From: Tissierellales bacterium | Lineage (GTDB): Bacteria; Bacillota; Clostridia; Tissierellales; JASKZW01 | DNA length: 20,663 nucleotides | Assembly: GCA_030152145.1 (NCBI GenBank) | Contig: JASLIL010000097.1 | Span: forward strand, 1 to 20,663 | Direction of reading: 5' to 3' | Shown here: positions 1 through 7,800 of the stretch, one piece after another | How positions within the stretch are numbered: position 1 is the first letter of the stretch | Layout of the letters: every line of letters begins with the position of its first letter | Program-made: the position numbers and the translations under genes | The notes under the pieces: generated by a model | What the model was told of the DNA's origin: nothing | The model's database searches: none | Seen by the model: the letters and a program-made list of their open reading frames with translations, nothing else

Positions 1-202
1 GTAGAGGTTCTGGGGTCATTAACATTCCCGGTCCTCCTCCAAAAGGATAATCATCTACTTTTTTATGCTTATCCAAGCTATAGTCTCTTATATTTACTGA
101 ATTTAAATTAAATACTCCCATTTCCCTGGCTCTTCCTATAATGCTCCAGTCCTTGAAGCTATCAACCAAGTCAGGAAAAAGTGTAAGAACATCTATATCC
201 AT
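1..202 (-). CDS. trmD: tRNA (guanine-N1)-methyltransferase TrmD, partial (N-terminal 67 residues)
   Basis: TrmD methylates N1 of G37 in tRNAs with a G at position 36, using S-adenosylmethionine, which prevents +1 frameshifting. Only the N-terminus is here; the gene continues past the left edge. The visible part starts MDIDVLTLFP and carries the family signatures SIIGRA, a DKHKKVDDYPFGGGPGM-like block and a following P-E-P, all typical of the SPOUT-fold TrmD N-terminal region. The ATG (200-202) shares its A with the rimM stop codon (TAATG), so the two are translationally coupled in the usual rimM-trmD order. The open reading frame is intact to the edge. The downstream gene, rplS in many relatives, is not visible. 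Confidence 0.93.
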   Translation of the reverse strand, partial: MDIDVLTLFPDLVDSFKDWSIIGRAREMGVFNLNSVNIRDYSLDKHKKVDDYPFGGGPGMLMTPEPL

Positions 203-690
203 TAAATCATTCCCTCTATAGGATCTATTTTTATAAGCTTTTCTTCAATATTAACTTCCTTTACAAATTCTTTTATAGCTGGAATCATGTAGTCTTCTTC
301 TCCCTCTACAAGATAAACATCATTAGCTGCATAGGTTAAAACCTCTTTCACTTGCCCTATATAGTTTCCTTCCATGTCATAAACCTTACAACCAACTATA
401 TCAAATATAAAGTAAACATCCTTAGGAAGCTTGACCCTATCCTCATAGTCTACATACATATAATCTCTTCTAAGCTTATTACCATCATCTATACTATCTA
501 TACCTTCTAGTTTGACCATAGGGTATCCCTTTGAAAATTTAAGGTCTTCAACCTTATATTTCTTCTTAGTCTCTCCAACATATACATAGTCCAGATCCTT
601 AAATCTTTCCACATAGTCTGTTAGGGGATCAACCTTCAAATGGCCCTTTATTCCATGAGTATTTATTATAATACCAATTTTAATATCCAT
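202..690 (-). CDS. rimM: 16S rRNA processing protein RimM
   Basis: RimM is a maturation factor for the 30S head; it binds ribosomal protein S19 and helps 16S rRNA processing. The 162-residue product has the usual two-part layout: an N-terminal RimM beta barrel (about residues 1-80, with GIIINTHGIKGHLKV, where the family has G-x-hGI+G) and a C-terminal PRC-barrel domain (about 90-160, with VYDMEGNYIGQV and the ending EEKLIKIDPIEGMI). I chose the ATG at 690 rather than the in-frame GTG at 699, because that GTG lies within the AGGTGAGA ribosome binding site. It sits between khpA and trmD, the order common in Firmicutes, and a terminator-like hairpin lies in the short gap upstream. Confidence 0.95.
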   Translation of the reverse strand: MDIKIGIIINTHGIKGHLKVDPLTDYVERFKDLDYVYVGETKKKYKVEDLKFSKGYPMVKLEGIDSIDDGNKLRRDYMYVDYEDRVKLPKDVYFIFDIVGCKVYDMEGNYIGQVKEVLTYAANDVYLVEGEEDYMIPAIKEFVKEVNIEEKLIKIDPIEGMI

Positions 691-710
691 TTCTCTCACC
701 TATATATAAA

Positions 711-740
711 TTTAAAAGGGATTAGTATTCTAACCCCTTT
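711..740 (-). terminator. Terminator-like hairpin between khpA and rimM (possible attenuator)
   Basis: An 11-bp stem (715-725 pairing with 730-740, one G-U wobble in the minus-strand RNA) closes a 4-base loop. It overlaps the khpA stop codon and is followed on the minus strand by TTTTAAATTT. The U-tract is imperfect, and rimM starts only about 25 bases further on. It could therefore be a partial terminator or attenuator rather than the end of the operon. Function is inferred from shape only. Confidence 0.45.
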
Positions 741-969
741 ATTGTATAATCTCTACTACTACTCTTTTATTTTCTTTTATAGCTGCAGCTTTTACAACTG
801 TTCTAATAGCCTTAGCAATTCTTCCTTGCTTGCCTATTACCTTGCCCATGTCTTCTTCAGCCACCTTAAGTTCTATAATAACTGATTGAGTACCTTCTAC
901 TTCCTTAACTGATACCGCCTCTGGGTTATCCACTAAAGCTTTTGCTATAGTTTCTACTAACTCTTTCAT
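739..969 (-). CDS. khpA: KH-domain RNA-binding protein KhpA (YlqC)
   Basis: This small single-KH-domain RNA-binding protein has 76 residues, the normal size for the family. The KH signature VIGKQGRIAKAIR (GKQG at about residues 46-49) is intact, and the N-terminus MKELVETIAKALVDNPEAV is typical. In relatives KhpA pairs with KhpB/Jag, binds many RNAs and affects cell elongation and division; khpB is not in this window. It sits directly after rpsP, the conserved rpsP-khpA-rimM-trmD order. A strong AGGAGG lies 10 bases before the ATG at 969. An in-frame TTG at 970-972 is a slightly closer alternative that would add one residue. Confidence 0.93.
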   Translation of the reverse strand: MKELVETIAKALVDNPEAVSVKEVEGTQSVIIELKVAEEDMGKVIGKQGRIAKAIRTVVKAAAIKENKRVVVEIIQ

Positions 970-1012
970 CAATTAGCACCTCCTAGAGATTTAATAGCTA
1001 ATCTGCGAGTTA

Positions 1013-1261
1013 TTATTTTTCGTATACTCCGTTTTCTCTGAAAAGTCTATCTACTGTGTCAGTTGGTTTCGCACCTTGTCCTAACCACTCTTGAGCTCTT
1101 TCCTTGTTGATCTTGATAGTAGTAGGTTCTGTGATTGGGCTATAGAATCCTATCTCCTCAATAAATCTACCATTTCTTGGAGCTCTTGAATCAGCAACAA
1201 CTAATCTATAAAAAGGGTTTTTCTTAGCTCCCATTCTTTTTAATCTAATTTTAACAGCCAT
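1013..1261 (-). CDS. rpsP: 30S ribosomal protein S16
   Basis: Small-subunit ribosomal protein S16, 82 residues, full length for the family. It begins MAVKIRLKRMGAKKNPFYRL and continues VVADSRAPRNGRFIEEIGFY, the near-invariant N-terminal half; the C-terminal half contains the usual ERAQEWLGQGAKPTDTV segment. It acts in 16S rRNA folding and 30S assembly. A strong AGGAGG ribosome binding site precedes the ATG. It lies 32 bases after ffh and 40 bases before khpA, consistent with one transcript; no promoter of its own is evident. Confidence 0.98.
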   Translation of the reverse strand: MAVKIRLKRMGAKKNPFYRLVVADSRAPRNGRFIEEIGFYSPITEPTTIKINKERAQEWLGQGAKPTDTVDRLFRENGVYEK

Positions 1262-1293
1262 TATTGCACCTCCTCATGTTTTATATTATTTAT

Positions 1294-2634
1294 TTAGAAA
1301 AAGGGTAAGCCGAAGCCGCCTTTTTTCTTCATTGTCTTTTCTAGCTCATTGAACTTCTTCATCATCTTCTTTGTTTCCTTAAACTGTTTTAAAAGCTTGT
1401 TTACATCTGTTACAGAAGTTCCACTTCCTTCAGCAATCCTCTTTCTTCTCTTACTGTTGATAACACTTGGATCTTCCCTTTCTTCCATGGTCATAGATTG
1501 GATTATAGCTTGTATCCTAACTATTTCCTTCTCATCTACATCCAGGTTTTTCAGAGCCTTATTGTTTACTCCTGGAATCATACCCAGTAGTTCATCTATA
1601 GGTCCAAGATTTTTAACTTCTTCTATCTGACCCAAGAAATCATCTAGAGTAAATTGCTGACTTCTAATCTTTTGCTCTAACTCCATAGCCTTTTTCTCAT
1701 CTATATTAGCCTGAGCTTTTTCTATAAGAGTCAGTACATCACCCATTCCCAATATTCTTGAGGACATTCTGTCTGGGTGGAAGGCCTTAAGCTCATCCAT
1801 TTTCTCTCCCATACCTACAAACTTTATAGGCTTGTCTGTTACGGATCTAATAGATAGGGCTGCACCTCCACGAGCATCACCATCTAGCTTGGTTAGTACT
1901 ACACCTGATATCTCAAGCTTCTGGTTAAAAGAATCTGCTACATTTACAGCATCTTGACCTGTCATAGAGTCTAGAACCAAAAGAATCTCATCAGGACTTA
2001 CTGCATCCTTTATAGCTTCAAGTTCTTCCATAAGCTCCTCATCTATATGAAGTCTACCTGCTGTATCTATTATTACTACATCATTGCCATTTTTTCTAGC
2101 ATGTTCCATAGCTGCCTTTGATATATCTACAGGGCTGATTTTATCTCCCATAGTAAATACAGGAACATCTACCTTTTCTCCTACAACTTGCAACTGCTTT
2201 ATTGCTGCTGGTCTATAAACGTCACAGGCTACTAAAAGTGGCCTCTTGTTTTGTTTTGTTAGATTGTAGGCAAGTTTACCTGAAGTTGTTGTCTTACCTG
2301 CACCTTGAAGACCACACATAAGTATAACTGTTGGAGGCTTTGATGAAAAGTTTATCTTTGCCTCACTTTTCCCCATAAGGTTTGTAAGCTCTTCATTTAC
2401 AATCTTTATAACTTGCTGACCAGGAGTTAAACTTTCCATAACTTCTGAACCAACAGCACGTTCTTTTACCGTTTTGGTAAAGGACTTAACTACTTTATAA
2501 TTAACGTCAGCCTCTAGTAGGGCCAACCTAACTTCCCTCATTGCAACATCCACGTCTTTTTCAGAAAGTTTTCCTTTACCAGTCAGTTTTCCTAATGCAT
2601 TTTGTAGTTTGTCTGATAAACTTTCAAAAACCAT
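1294..2634 (-). CDS. ffh: Signal recognition particle protein Ffh (SRP54)
   Basis: GTPase and signal-sequence-binding subunit of the bacterial signal recognition particle, which delivers ribosome-nascent chain complexes to FtsY at the membrane. The 446 residues show an N domain (about 1-90), a G domain with P-loop GLQGAGKT (108-115), DTAGR (190-194) and TKLD (248-251), and a methionine-rich M domain from about 325. The M domain holds the SRP RNA-binding helix-turn-helix segment SKRRKRIAEGSGTS (394-407). The C-terminus is Met/Lys/Gly-rich and ends GGFGLPFF. Its ATG overlaps the ylxM stop by one base (TAATG), so the genes are coupled. The 4.5S/scRNA partner was not recognised in this window. 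Confidence 0.98.
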   Translation of the reverse strand: MVFESLSDKLQNALGKLTGKGKLSEKDVDVAMREVRLALLEADVNYKVVKSFTKTVKERAVGSEVMESLTPGQQVIKIVNEELTNLMGKSEAKINFSSKPPTVILMCGLQGAGKTTTSGKLAYNLTKQNKRPLLVACDVYRPAAIKQLQVVGEKVDVPVFTMGDKISPVDISKAAMEHARKNGNDVVIIDTAGRLHIDEELMEELEAIKDAVSPDEILLVLDSMTGQDAVNVADSFNQKLEISGVVLTKLDGDARGGAALSIRSVTDKPIKFVGMGEKMDELKAFHPDRMSSRILGMGDVLTLIEKAQANIDEKKAMELEQKIRSQQFTLDDFLGQIEEVKNLGPIDELLGMIPGVNNKALKNLDVDEKEIVRIQAIIQSMTMEEREDPSVINSKRRKRIAEGSGTSVTDVNKLLKQFKETKKMMKKFNELEKTMKKKGGFGLPFF

Positions 2635-3008
2635 TATTCTACAACCTCCTGGCTACTTTTTATTAATAGACTATTAACTATATTTTTTATTTCTTTAGAC
2701 TTTTCCCTTACAGTGTCTAGACTTTCCAAACACTCAATCTCTTCTGCTAACTTCTCTATTTTTTCCAAGTAATCAAGTCTAAGCTCTGTCCTCTTCACTA
2801 GATTTAAACTAGCCTCATAGTTTTTAAGGTTTTCTTCCCCTCTTTTCAAACTATCATAAACTGCCTGTCTACTAATATCTAGCTCTTCGCCTATCTCTGA
2901 TAAGGATAGATCATAAATATAGTAAAGTTCTATTGCATCATACTGTCTCTCACTCAATAGTTTTCCATAGTAATCAAACAGTATGCCAATCTCAACTAAC
3001 TTCTCCAT
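2634..3008 (-). CDS. ylxM: SRP-associated helix-turn-helix protein YlxM
   Basis: This 124-residue protein is of the YlxM/UPF0122 family, encoded just upstream of ffh in many Firmicutes. Residues about 27-55 form a sigma-70 region 4-like helix-turn-helix (LSLSEIGEELDISRQAVYDS); the rest is charged and helical, ending in a Ser/Gln/Glu-rich tail. In streptococci YlxM binds SRP components and modulates SRP GTPase activity; its natural DNA target, if it has one, is unsettled. Here it opens the transcript that continues to trmD. The ATG follows GGTGAT at short spacing, a weaker ribosome binding site than its neighbours have. Two inverted repeats around its promoter are reported as findings. Confidence 0.93.
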   Translation of the reverse strand: MEKLVEIGILFDYYGKLLSERQYDAIELYYIYDLSLSEIGEELDISRQAVYDSLKRGEENLKNYEASLNLVKRTELRLDYLEKIEKLAEEIECLESLDTVREKSKEIKNIVNSLLIKSSQEVVE

Positions 3009-3025
3009 CTTATCACCAACTTTGC

Positions 3026-3046
3026 TGTCAAGGTTTTAACTTGACA
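3026..3046. other. Inverted repeat at the predicted ylxM transcription start
   Basis: TGTCAAG (3026-3032) and CTTGACA (3040-3046) form a perfect 7-bp dyad with a 7-base spacer. The outer edge falls about 7 bases after the predicted -10 box, where transcription should begin. It could be an operator or a 5'-end hairpin of the ylxM-ffh mRNA. Only the sequence symmetry is observed. Confidence 0.5.
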
Positions 3047-3052
3047 TTGATT

Positions 3053-3081
3053 ATTTTAATATATATGTGCTCTTTTGTCAA
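3053..3081 (-). promoter_or_regulatory. Sigma-A-type promoter for ylxM-ffh-rpsP-khpA-rimM-trmD
   Basis: On the minus strand a perfect TTGACA (3076-3081) is followed after exactly 17 bases by TAAAAT (3053-3058, five of six consensus positions). The expected start is near 3046, giving a leader of about 38 bases before the ylxM ATG. The sequence just upstream is A/T-rich, as in an UP element. Confidence 0.8.
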
Positions 3082-3104
3082 TAGATAATTTCTTTTTTAT
3101 CTAT
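3081..3104. other. Inverted repeat directly upstream of the ylxM -35 box
   Basis: ATAGATAA (3081-3088) and TTATCTAT (3097-3104) are perfect 8-bp inverted arms with an 8-base spacer. One arm overlaps the first base of the -35 box, the position of many activator or repressor sites. In AT-rich DNA an 8-bp dyad can arise by chance, so operator function is only a hypothesis. Confidence 0.4.
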
Positions 3105-3184
3105 CTATTTTCCAATCACCTCCTATAACTATTATACTTTATATAGTCCATAATATGATAGATTTTCTTTTATAAATTAGGAAA

Positions 3185-3213
3185 GACCAGGACTAATTAA
3201 ATTAATCCTGGCC
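3185..3213 (-). terminator. Rho-independent terminator after ftsY
   Basis: An 11-bp stem with one G-U wobble (3187-3197 with 3201-3211) and a 3-base loop starts 7 bases past the ftsY stop codon. It can be extended by two more pairs outward. The following minus-strand sequence TCTTTCCTAATTT is U-rich but interrupted. It separates the plsX-to-ftsY unit from the ylxM promoter. Confidence 0.7.
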
Positions 3214-3218
3214 CAATC

Positions 3219-4811
3219 TTACTTAAATAAAGCATCTACAAATTCTTCAGTTTTAAATTCATGAAGATCATCTATCTTCTCACCAATTCCTATAAGCTTA
3301 ACTGGCATTTCCAATTCTGATTGAAGGGCTATTACAACTCCACCCTTAGCTGTTCCGTCAAGTTTTGTTAGGGCTATCCCTGTAATATCTGCTACTTCCT
3401 TAAAGGTTTTGGCCTGGGACATGGCATTTTGTCCTGTTGTTGCATCAAGTACCAAAAGAACTTCTTTTCTAGCCTCTGGATACTCACGCTCTACAACTCT
3501 AAAGATCTTGTTTAACTCGTTCATCAAGTTCTTCTTGTTGTGTAGTCTACCTGCTGTATCACATATCAATACATCTGTATTTCTAGCCTTGGCAGCCTGG
3601 ATACCATCAAATATTACAGCTGCTGGATCAGCACCTTCAGTATGGGCTATAATATCTACATTGGCACGATTTCCCCACTCTTCAAGTTGTTCTATAGCCG
3701 CAGCCCTAAAAGTATCTCCAGCTGCAATTAAAACACTTTTACCATCCTGTCTTAGGTTGTTTGAAAGCTTACCTATAGTAGTTGTCTTTCCTACACCATT
3801 AACTCCAACTACCAGAATAATTGCTGGAGCCGGTTGGATATTCAAACTATTATCCATGCCCTCAGGAGTCATAGTCTTCATAATCTCTTCCTTCAACATA
3901 TCCCTAACGTCATTGGCATCTGTTATCTTTTCTAGCCTTACCCTTTCTTCAAGGCTATCTATAATCTTCATAGTCGTATTGACTCCCACATCGGCAGTCA
4001 CTAGGATTTCCTCTAGCTCTTCAAAAAGTTCCTCATCAACCTTTGTAAAGGATGCAAAAACACTGTTGATCTTTGAAGTCATATCCTTTCTAGTCTTGTC
4101 CAAGCCCTCTACCAGCTTGTCAAAAAAGCCCTTTTTTTTCTTAGGCTTAGCTTCTTCAGCCTTTCTAGCTTCTTCTGCTTTCTTAGCCTCTTCAGCCTCT
4201 TCAGCCTCTCTAGCCTCCTCAGCCTTTTTAGCTTCTTCTACTTTCTTAGCTTCTTCTGCTTTTCTAGCTTCTTCTGCCTTTTTAGCTTCTTCTGCCTTCT
4301 TAGCTTCTTCAGCCTTTCTAGCTTCTTCTACTTTCTTAGCTTCTTCTGCTTTTCTAGCTTCTTCAGCCTTTTTAGCTTCTTCTACCTTCTTAACTTCTTC
4401 TGCCTTTCTAGCTTCTTCTGCTTTCTTAGCTTCTTCTGCTTTTCTAGCTTCCTCAGCCTTTTTAGCTTCTTCTGCTTTTCTAGCTTCTTCTGCCTTCTTA
4501 GCTTCTTCAGCCTTTCTAGCTTCTTCTGCCTTCTTAGCTTCTTCTGCCTTCTTAGCTTCTTCTGCTTTTCTAGCTTCTTCTGTCTTCTTAGCTTCTTCTA
4601 CTTTCTTAGCTTCTTCTGCCTTTTTAGCTTCCTCTGCCTTCTTATCCTCTAGGTGGAGATCATTCCTTATTTCCTGCTTAAGTCCTTGGTTGGTTCTGGA
4701 GAACTTCTCTATAAGACTTAAATCTTCCTTCCTTACCTCATCTATTTCTTCCTCAATGCCAACTATATCTTCTTTTTTCTTTTTAAACCAATCACTAATT
4801 TTCTTAAACAT
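3219..4811 (-). CDS. ftsY: Signal recognition particle receptor FtsY with an expanded charged repeat in its A domain
   Basis: SRP receptor GTPase that docks Ffh-ribosome complexes at the membrane. The 530 residues are much longer than a minimal FtsY because of a low-complexity insert. Order: an N-terminal amphipathic Lys-rich segment (MFKKISDWFKKKK, likely the membrane contact); an acidic linker; 27 copies of a K(K/R)AEEA-type hexad (about 57-221); then a standard NG domain from about 225. The NG domain has GVNGVGKT (about 336-343), GDTFRAAAIEQL, DTAGR (about 418-422) and TKLD (about 482-485). The smc stop codon TAG is part of its ribosome binding site (TAGGAGG), so smc-ftsY is coupled. A terminator follows. 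The repeat is in frame and codon use varies among units, so it looks coding rather than artefactual. Confidence 0.97.
   Translation of the reverse strand: MFKKISDWFKKKKEDIVGIEEEIDEVRKEDLSLIEKFSRTNQGLKQEIRNDLHLEDKKAEEAKKAEEAKKVEEAKKTEEARKAEEAKKAEEAKKAEEARKAEEAKKAEEARKAEEAKKAEEARKAEEAKKAEEARKAEEVKKVEEAKKAEEARKAEEAKKVEEARKAEEAKKAEEAKKAEEARKAEEAKKVEEAKKAEEAREAEEAEEAKKAEEARKAEEAKPKKKKGFFDKLVEGLDKTRKDMTSKINSVFASFTKVDEELFEELEEILVTADVGVNTTMKIIDSLEERVRLEKITDANDVRDMLKEEIMKTMTPEGMDNSLNIQPAPAIILVVGVNGVGKTTTIGKLSNNLRQDGKSVLIAAGDTFRAAAIEQLEEWGNRANVDIIAHTEGADPAAVIFDGIQAAKARNTDVLICDTAGRLHNKKNLMNELNKIFRVVEREYPEARKEVLLVLDATTGQNAMSQAKTFKEVADITGIALTKLDGTAKGGVVIALQSELEMPVKLIGIGEKIDDLHEFKTEEFVDALFK
4149..4643 (-). 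repeat. 18-bp coding tandem repeat (about 27 units) inside ftsY
   Basis: Residues 57-221 of FtsY are built from a six-residue unit, consensus K(K/R)AEEA: 27 complete units and one three-residue partial (EEA). Substitutions are few: Val or Thr for Ala, Arg for the first Lys, one Glu for the second Lys. Several stretches alternate KKAEEA and RKAEEA, suggesting a 36-bp dimer register. Synonymous third-base changes are scattered among units, so the array is diverged in DNA but kept in protein. On the plus strand it reads as TTCTTCTGCCTTCTTAGC-like units, which keep an antisense frame open by chance. Confidence 0.95.
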
Positions 4812-4821
4812 CTCTAACCTC

Positions 4822-7800
4822 CTAGTTATCCTTTAATTCCAAGGATACAGTTTTACTTACCCCTTCTTCCTCCATAGTTACACCATAAATTATATCCGCT
4901 ATCTCCATAGTAGTTTTCCTATGAGTTATCATGATAAATTGAGTTTTATCTGAAAATGTATTTAAATAGGCCGTGTATCTTTCTATGTTGGCTTCGTCTA
5001 AAGACGCATCTATTTCATCAAGAATACAAAAAGGAGTGGGTTTTAAAGTTAATATACTAAAAAGCAGGGCTACTGCTGTTAAGGATCTTTCACCACCTGA
5101 AAGTAGGGATAGACTTTGAAATTTCTTTCCTGGGGGCTGTGCCTTTATCTCTATACCTGAAGACAAGATATTTTTTTCATCTTCAAGTATTATATCTGCC
5201 CTTCCTCCCTTAAACAGGCTTACAAAAACCTGCCTAAAGTTATCTCTAATTTCATTGAAGCTTTTTAAGAACATTTGACTCATCTCTAATTCCATATCAG
5301 ATATTATTTTTTCCAACTCAGATTTAGATCTAGTTAGATCTTCAACCTGCTCCATTATAAAGTTTAGCCTTTCTTCCACAGCTTTAAAATCCTCTAGAGA
5401 GCCTAGGTTGACATTACCCAGCCTGTATATTTTCTTTTCATAAAGGTCTAAAGACTCTTCTATCTCTACTTGAGATTTATCTTCAAATTTTCTTACCATA
5501 CTTTCACTATAAGGAATTTTAAAAACTTCTTCAAAGTCTTTTAACTGACCTTCTAAATAAATCTCCTGCTTTGTAAGTTCTATCTTTATTTCTTCTTCCT
5601 TGTTTCTTAAATCTTTTAAAGCTTCCTCTTCTATTTCCAGGTCTTCATATAGCTTAAGTAGGTCTTGACGCCTTTTAGCTAAGGCTGTTTCAAGGTCTTT
5701 AAGGGCCAAATCTTTCCTGGTCTCCTCTTCCTTTAAATCAGCTATTTCCTGGTCCAAATTCTCTAGCTTATTTTTTATCTTACCCAATTCTACAAGGTTA
5801 GACTTAAAGTTCTGACCCATGGACTCTAACTTAAGCTTAGTTTCTTCTATACTGGAGGTGATTCTCTTAATAGAGCTTTCCTCATAGTTAAGTTTATCCT
5901 CTATGGAGTTTATCCTTAACTTTTTATCCAAGAGTTTTTGAGATAGGCCCTGAAACTCCTCCCTCTTATTTAAGTGGAGCTCAGACAAGTTTTTTATTTT
6001 CTCTTTTAATTCTATGTGCCTTTCATATAAGCTTGACACTTGATTTTCTACCTTCAAGCTGGCTTGTCCTAGCTTGATTTTCTCCTGACTAAAAACTTCT
6101 ATGTTCTTTTCCAGTTCAAGAAGATCTTCCTTATTGCTTTCTATACTATGTTCCTTAAGCTTGTAGTCATTAGTAAGTTTATAGAGATTAAAGTCCAAGT
6201 CCTTTACTTGATTTTCCTTGCCCTTTAAATCCAATTCCTTGGATATGATATTTTCCTTAAGTTTTCCTATGGAATCCATCAAGTCATCTCTGGTTTTCCT
6301 ATGACCTTCTAGCTCAAGCTCTAGACCTTCTATTATATTTTTTCTATTTAATATATTATTAGCCTTGGCAAAACTACTTCCACCAGTCATAGAACCGCCA
6401 GGATTTATAATATCCCCATCCAAACTAACTATCTTAAAACTATGATTAAAGCTTCTAGCTAAATCTATACCTGATTTTAAGTCTTCAACAACAACAAGTC
6501 TACCTAGGATATTTTCAAAAACCTGCCTATACCTTTCATCATAGCTAACTAGGTCTGAAGCCAAACCGCAAATTTTAAATCTACTATAGTCTAATTTCAG
6601 ATCTAGCTTTCTAGATTTTATTACATTTAAGGGCAGGAAGGTTGCTCGTCCCAGCTTGTTTTCCTTTAAATAGTCTATCATATATCTGGCATGATCTTCA
6701 TTGTCTACAACTATATGTTGTAAACTAGACCCCATGGCTATTTCTATAGCCTTAGTGTATTTTTCGTCTACTTCCATCAGGTCTGCAACTACACCTACCA
6801 ACCTCCTAGATAGTTCCTCAGACTTTTGGGCATTAACCATAAGGCTTTTTACACTCTTGTAGTAACCCTCATAGTTTTCTTCCATATTCCTATTTACATT
6901 TAACTCTGACTGACTTTTATTATAGGCTAGATTTAAACTATTTAAATCCTGATCCTTAACCTTAAGAATTTCATTAGCTTCTTTTATTTCCCCGTCCAGC
7001 TTTGATAAATTCTCAATAAGTTCTTCCTTTTCCTTGGAACTACTAGATAGGACTCCAGATATTGCCTCTAACTCTTCCTCCAGCATTCTGTTCTTAGACT
7101 TAATATCCTCTATTTTTCCACTATTAAGTTCTAGCTGGCTTAAAATATTCTTACTGAAGTTTTCCAGACTAGCAAGCTCACCCTTCTTATCTGTATAGGC
7201 TTGATATAAATCTATAAGCTTTTTCTTTTCATCTTCTATATGGGCTTCTTCATCCTTTAATCTTCTTCCTTCCAGTTCTGAACTAGACTCTTCTTCTTTG
7301 TAGCCTTCCTTTAATTTCAGAAGATCCTCCTTAAGCTTTTCCAGGCCTTGTTTTTTCTCAGAAAGATCTTTTTCTCCAGCCTCAACTTCTTTTCTAAGGT
7401 CTATACTTTCCCTGTCAATCCTAGTATTTTCCAACTTAATATACTTTTCTGATTCCAGATAAACCTTTATGGAGTTTTCCTTCTGGCTACTATCCCTATA
7501 AATAGCCTCTAGAGACTCTCTTTTTAACTTAAGATCCTCCTCAAGTCCTAGAGCTTCCAGCTCAAGTCTATCTATCTCCTTTTTCAAGTCTAAGGCCTTA
7601 CTTGATTTTAGGGACTGAAGTTCCTTTAGGCCTGTAAAGTCCTCTTTCAAGGTCTTTAACTGCCTATTTATAGCCTCGATTACAAGTAAAAGCTTGTCCC
7701 ATTGATAGGCCCCATACTCTTCCTTTAGTTCCTTGTATTTCTCAGCCTTCTTAGCCTCTCTCTTTAAGTAATTATACTGTTTTCTAAGTTCAGATAGGAT

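Noticed and set aside
640..885. Plus-strand frame of 81 codons opposite rimM and khpA
   Set aside because: Phe/Tyr/Ser-rich low-complexity translation, no ribosome binding site, and opposite two well-recognised genes. The other short plus-strand frames (such as 1349-1630, 8123-8356, 9852-10061, 12330-12611, 19718-20032) fail for the same reasons.
3041..3069. TTGACA on the plus strand with an AT-rich region 17 bases on
   Set aside because: The -10 (TATGTG) is poor and no plus-strand gene follows; the hexamer is one arm of the dyad at 3026-3046.
3009..3218. Possible SRP RNA (scRNA) gene beside the SRP protein genes
   Set aside because: The gap shows only a terminator, a promoter and short dyads; the conserved SRP RNA helix 8 tetraloop region was not recognised.
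4149..4643. Regular short repeat resembling a CRISPR array
   Set aside because: The 18-bp units are contiguous with no unique spacers, stay in frame and encode K(K/R)AEEA.
3409..4836. A 475-codon plus-strand frame across ftsY, rich in SSAFLA repeats
   Set aside because: It is the antisense shadow of the ftsY hexad array; it has no ribosome binding site, and the minus-strand frame is an unmistakable FtsY.
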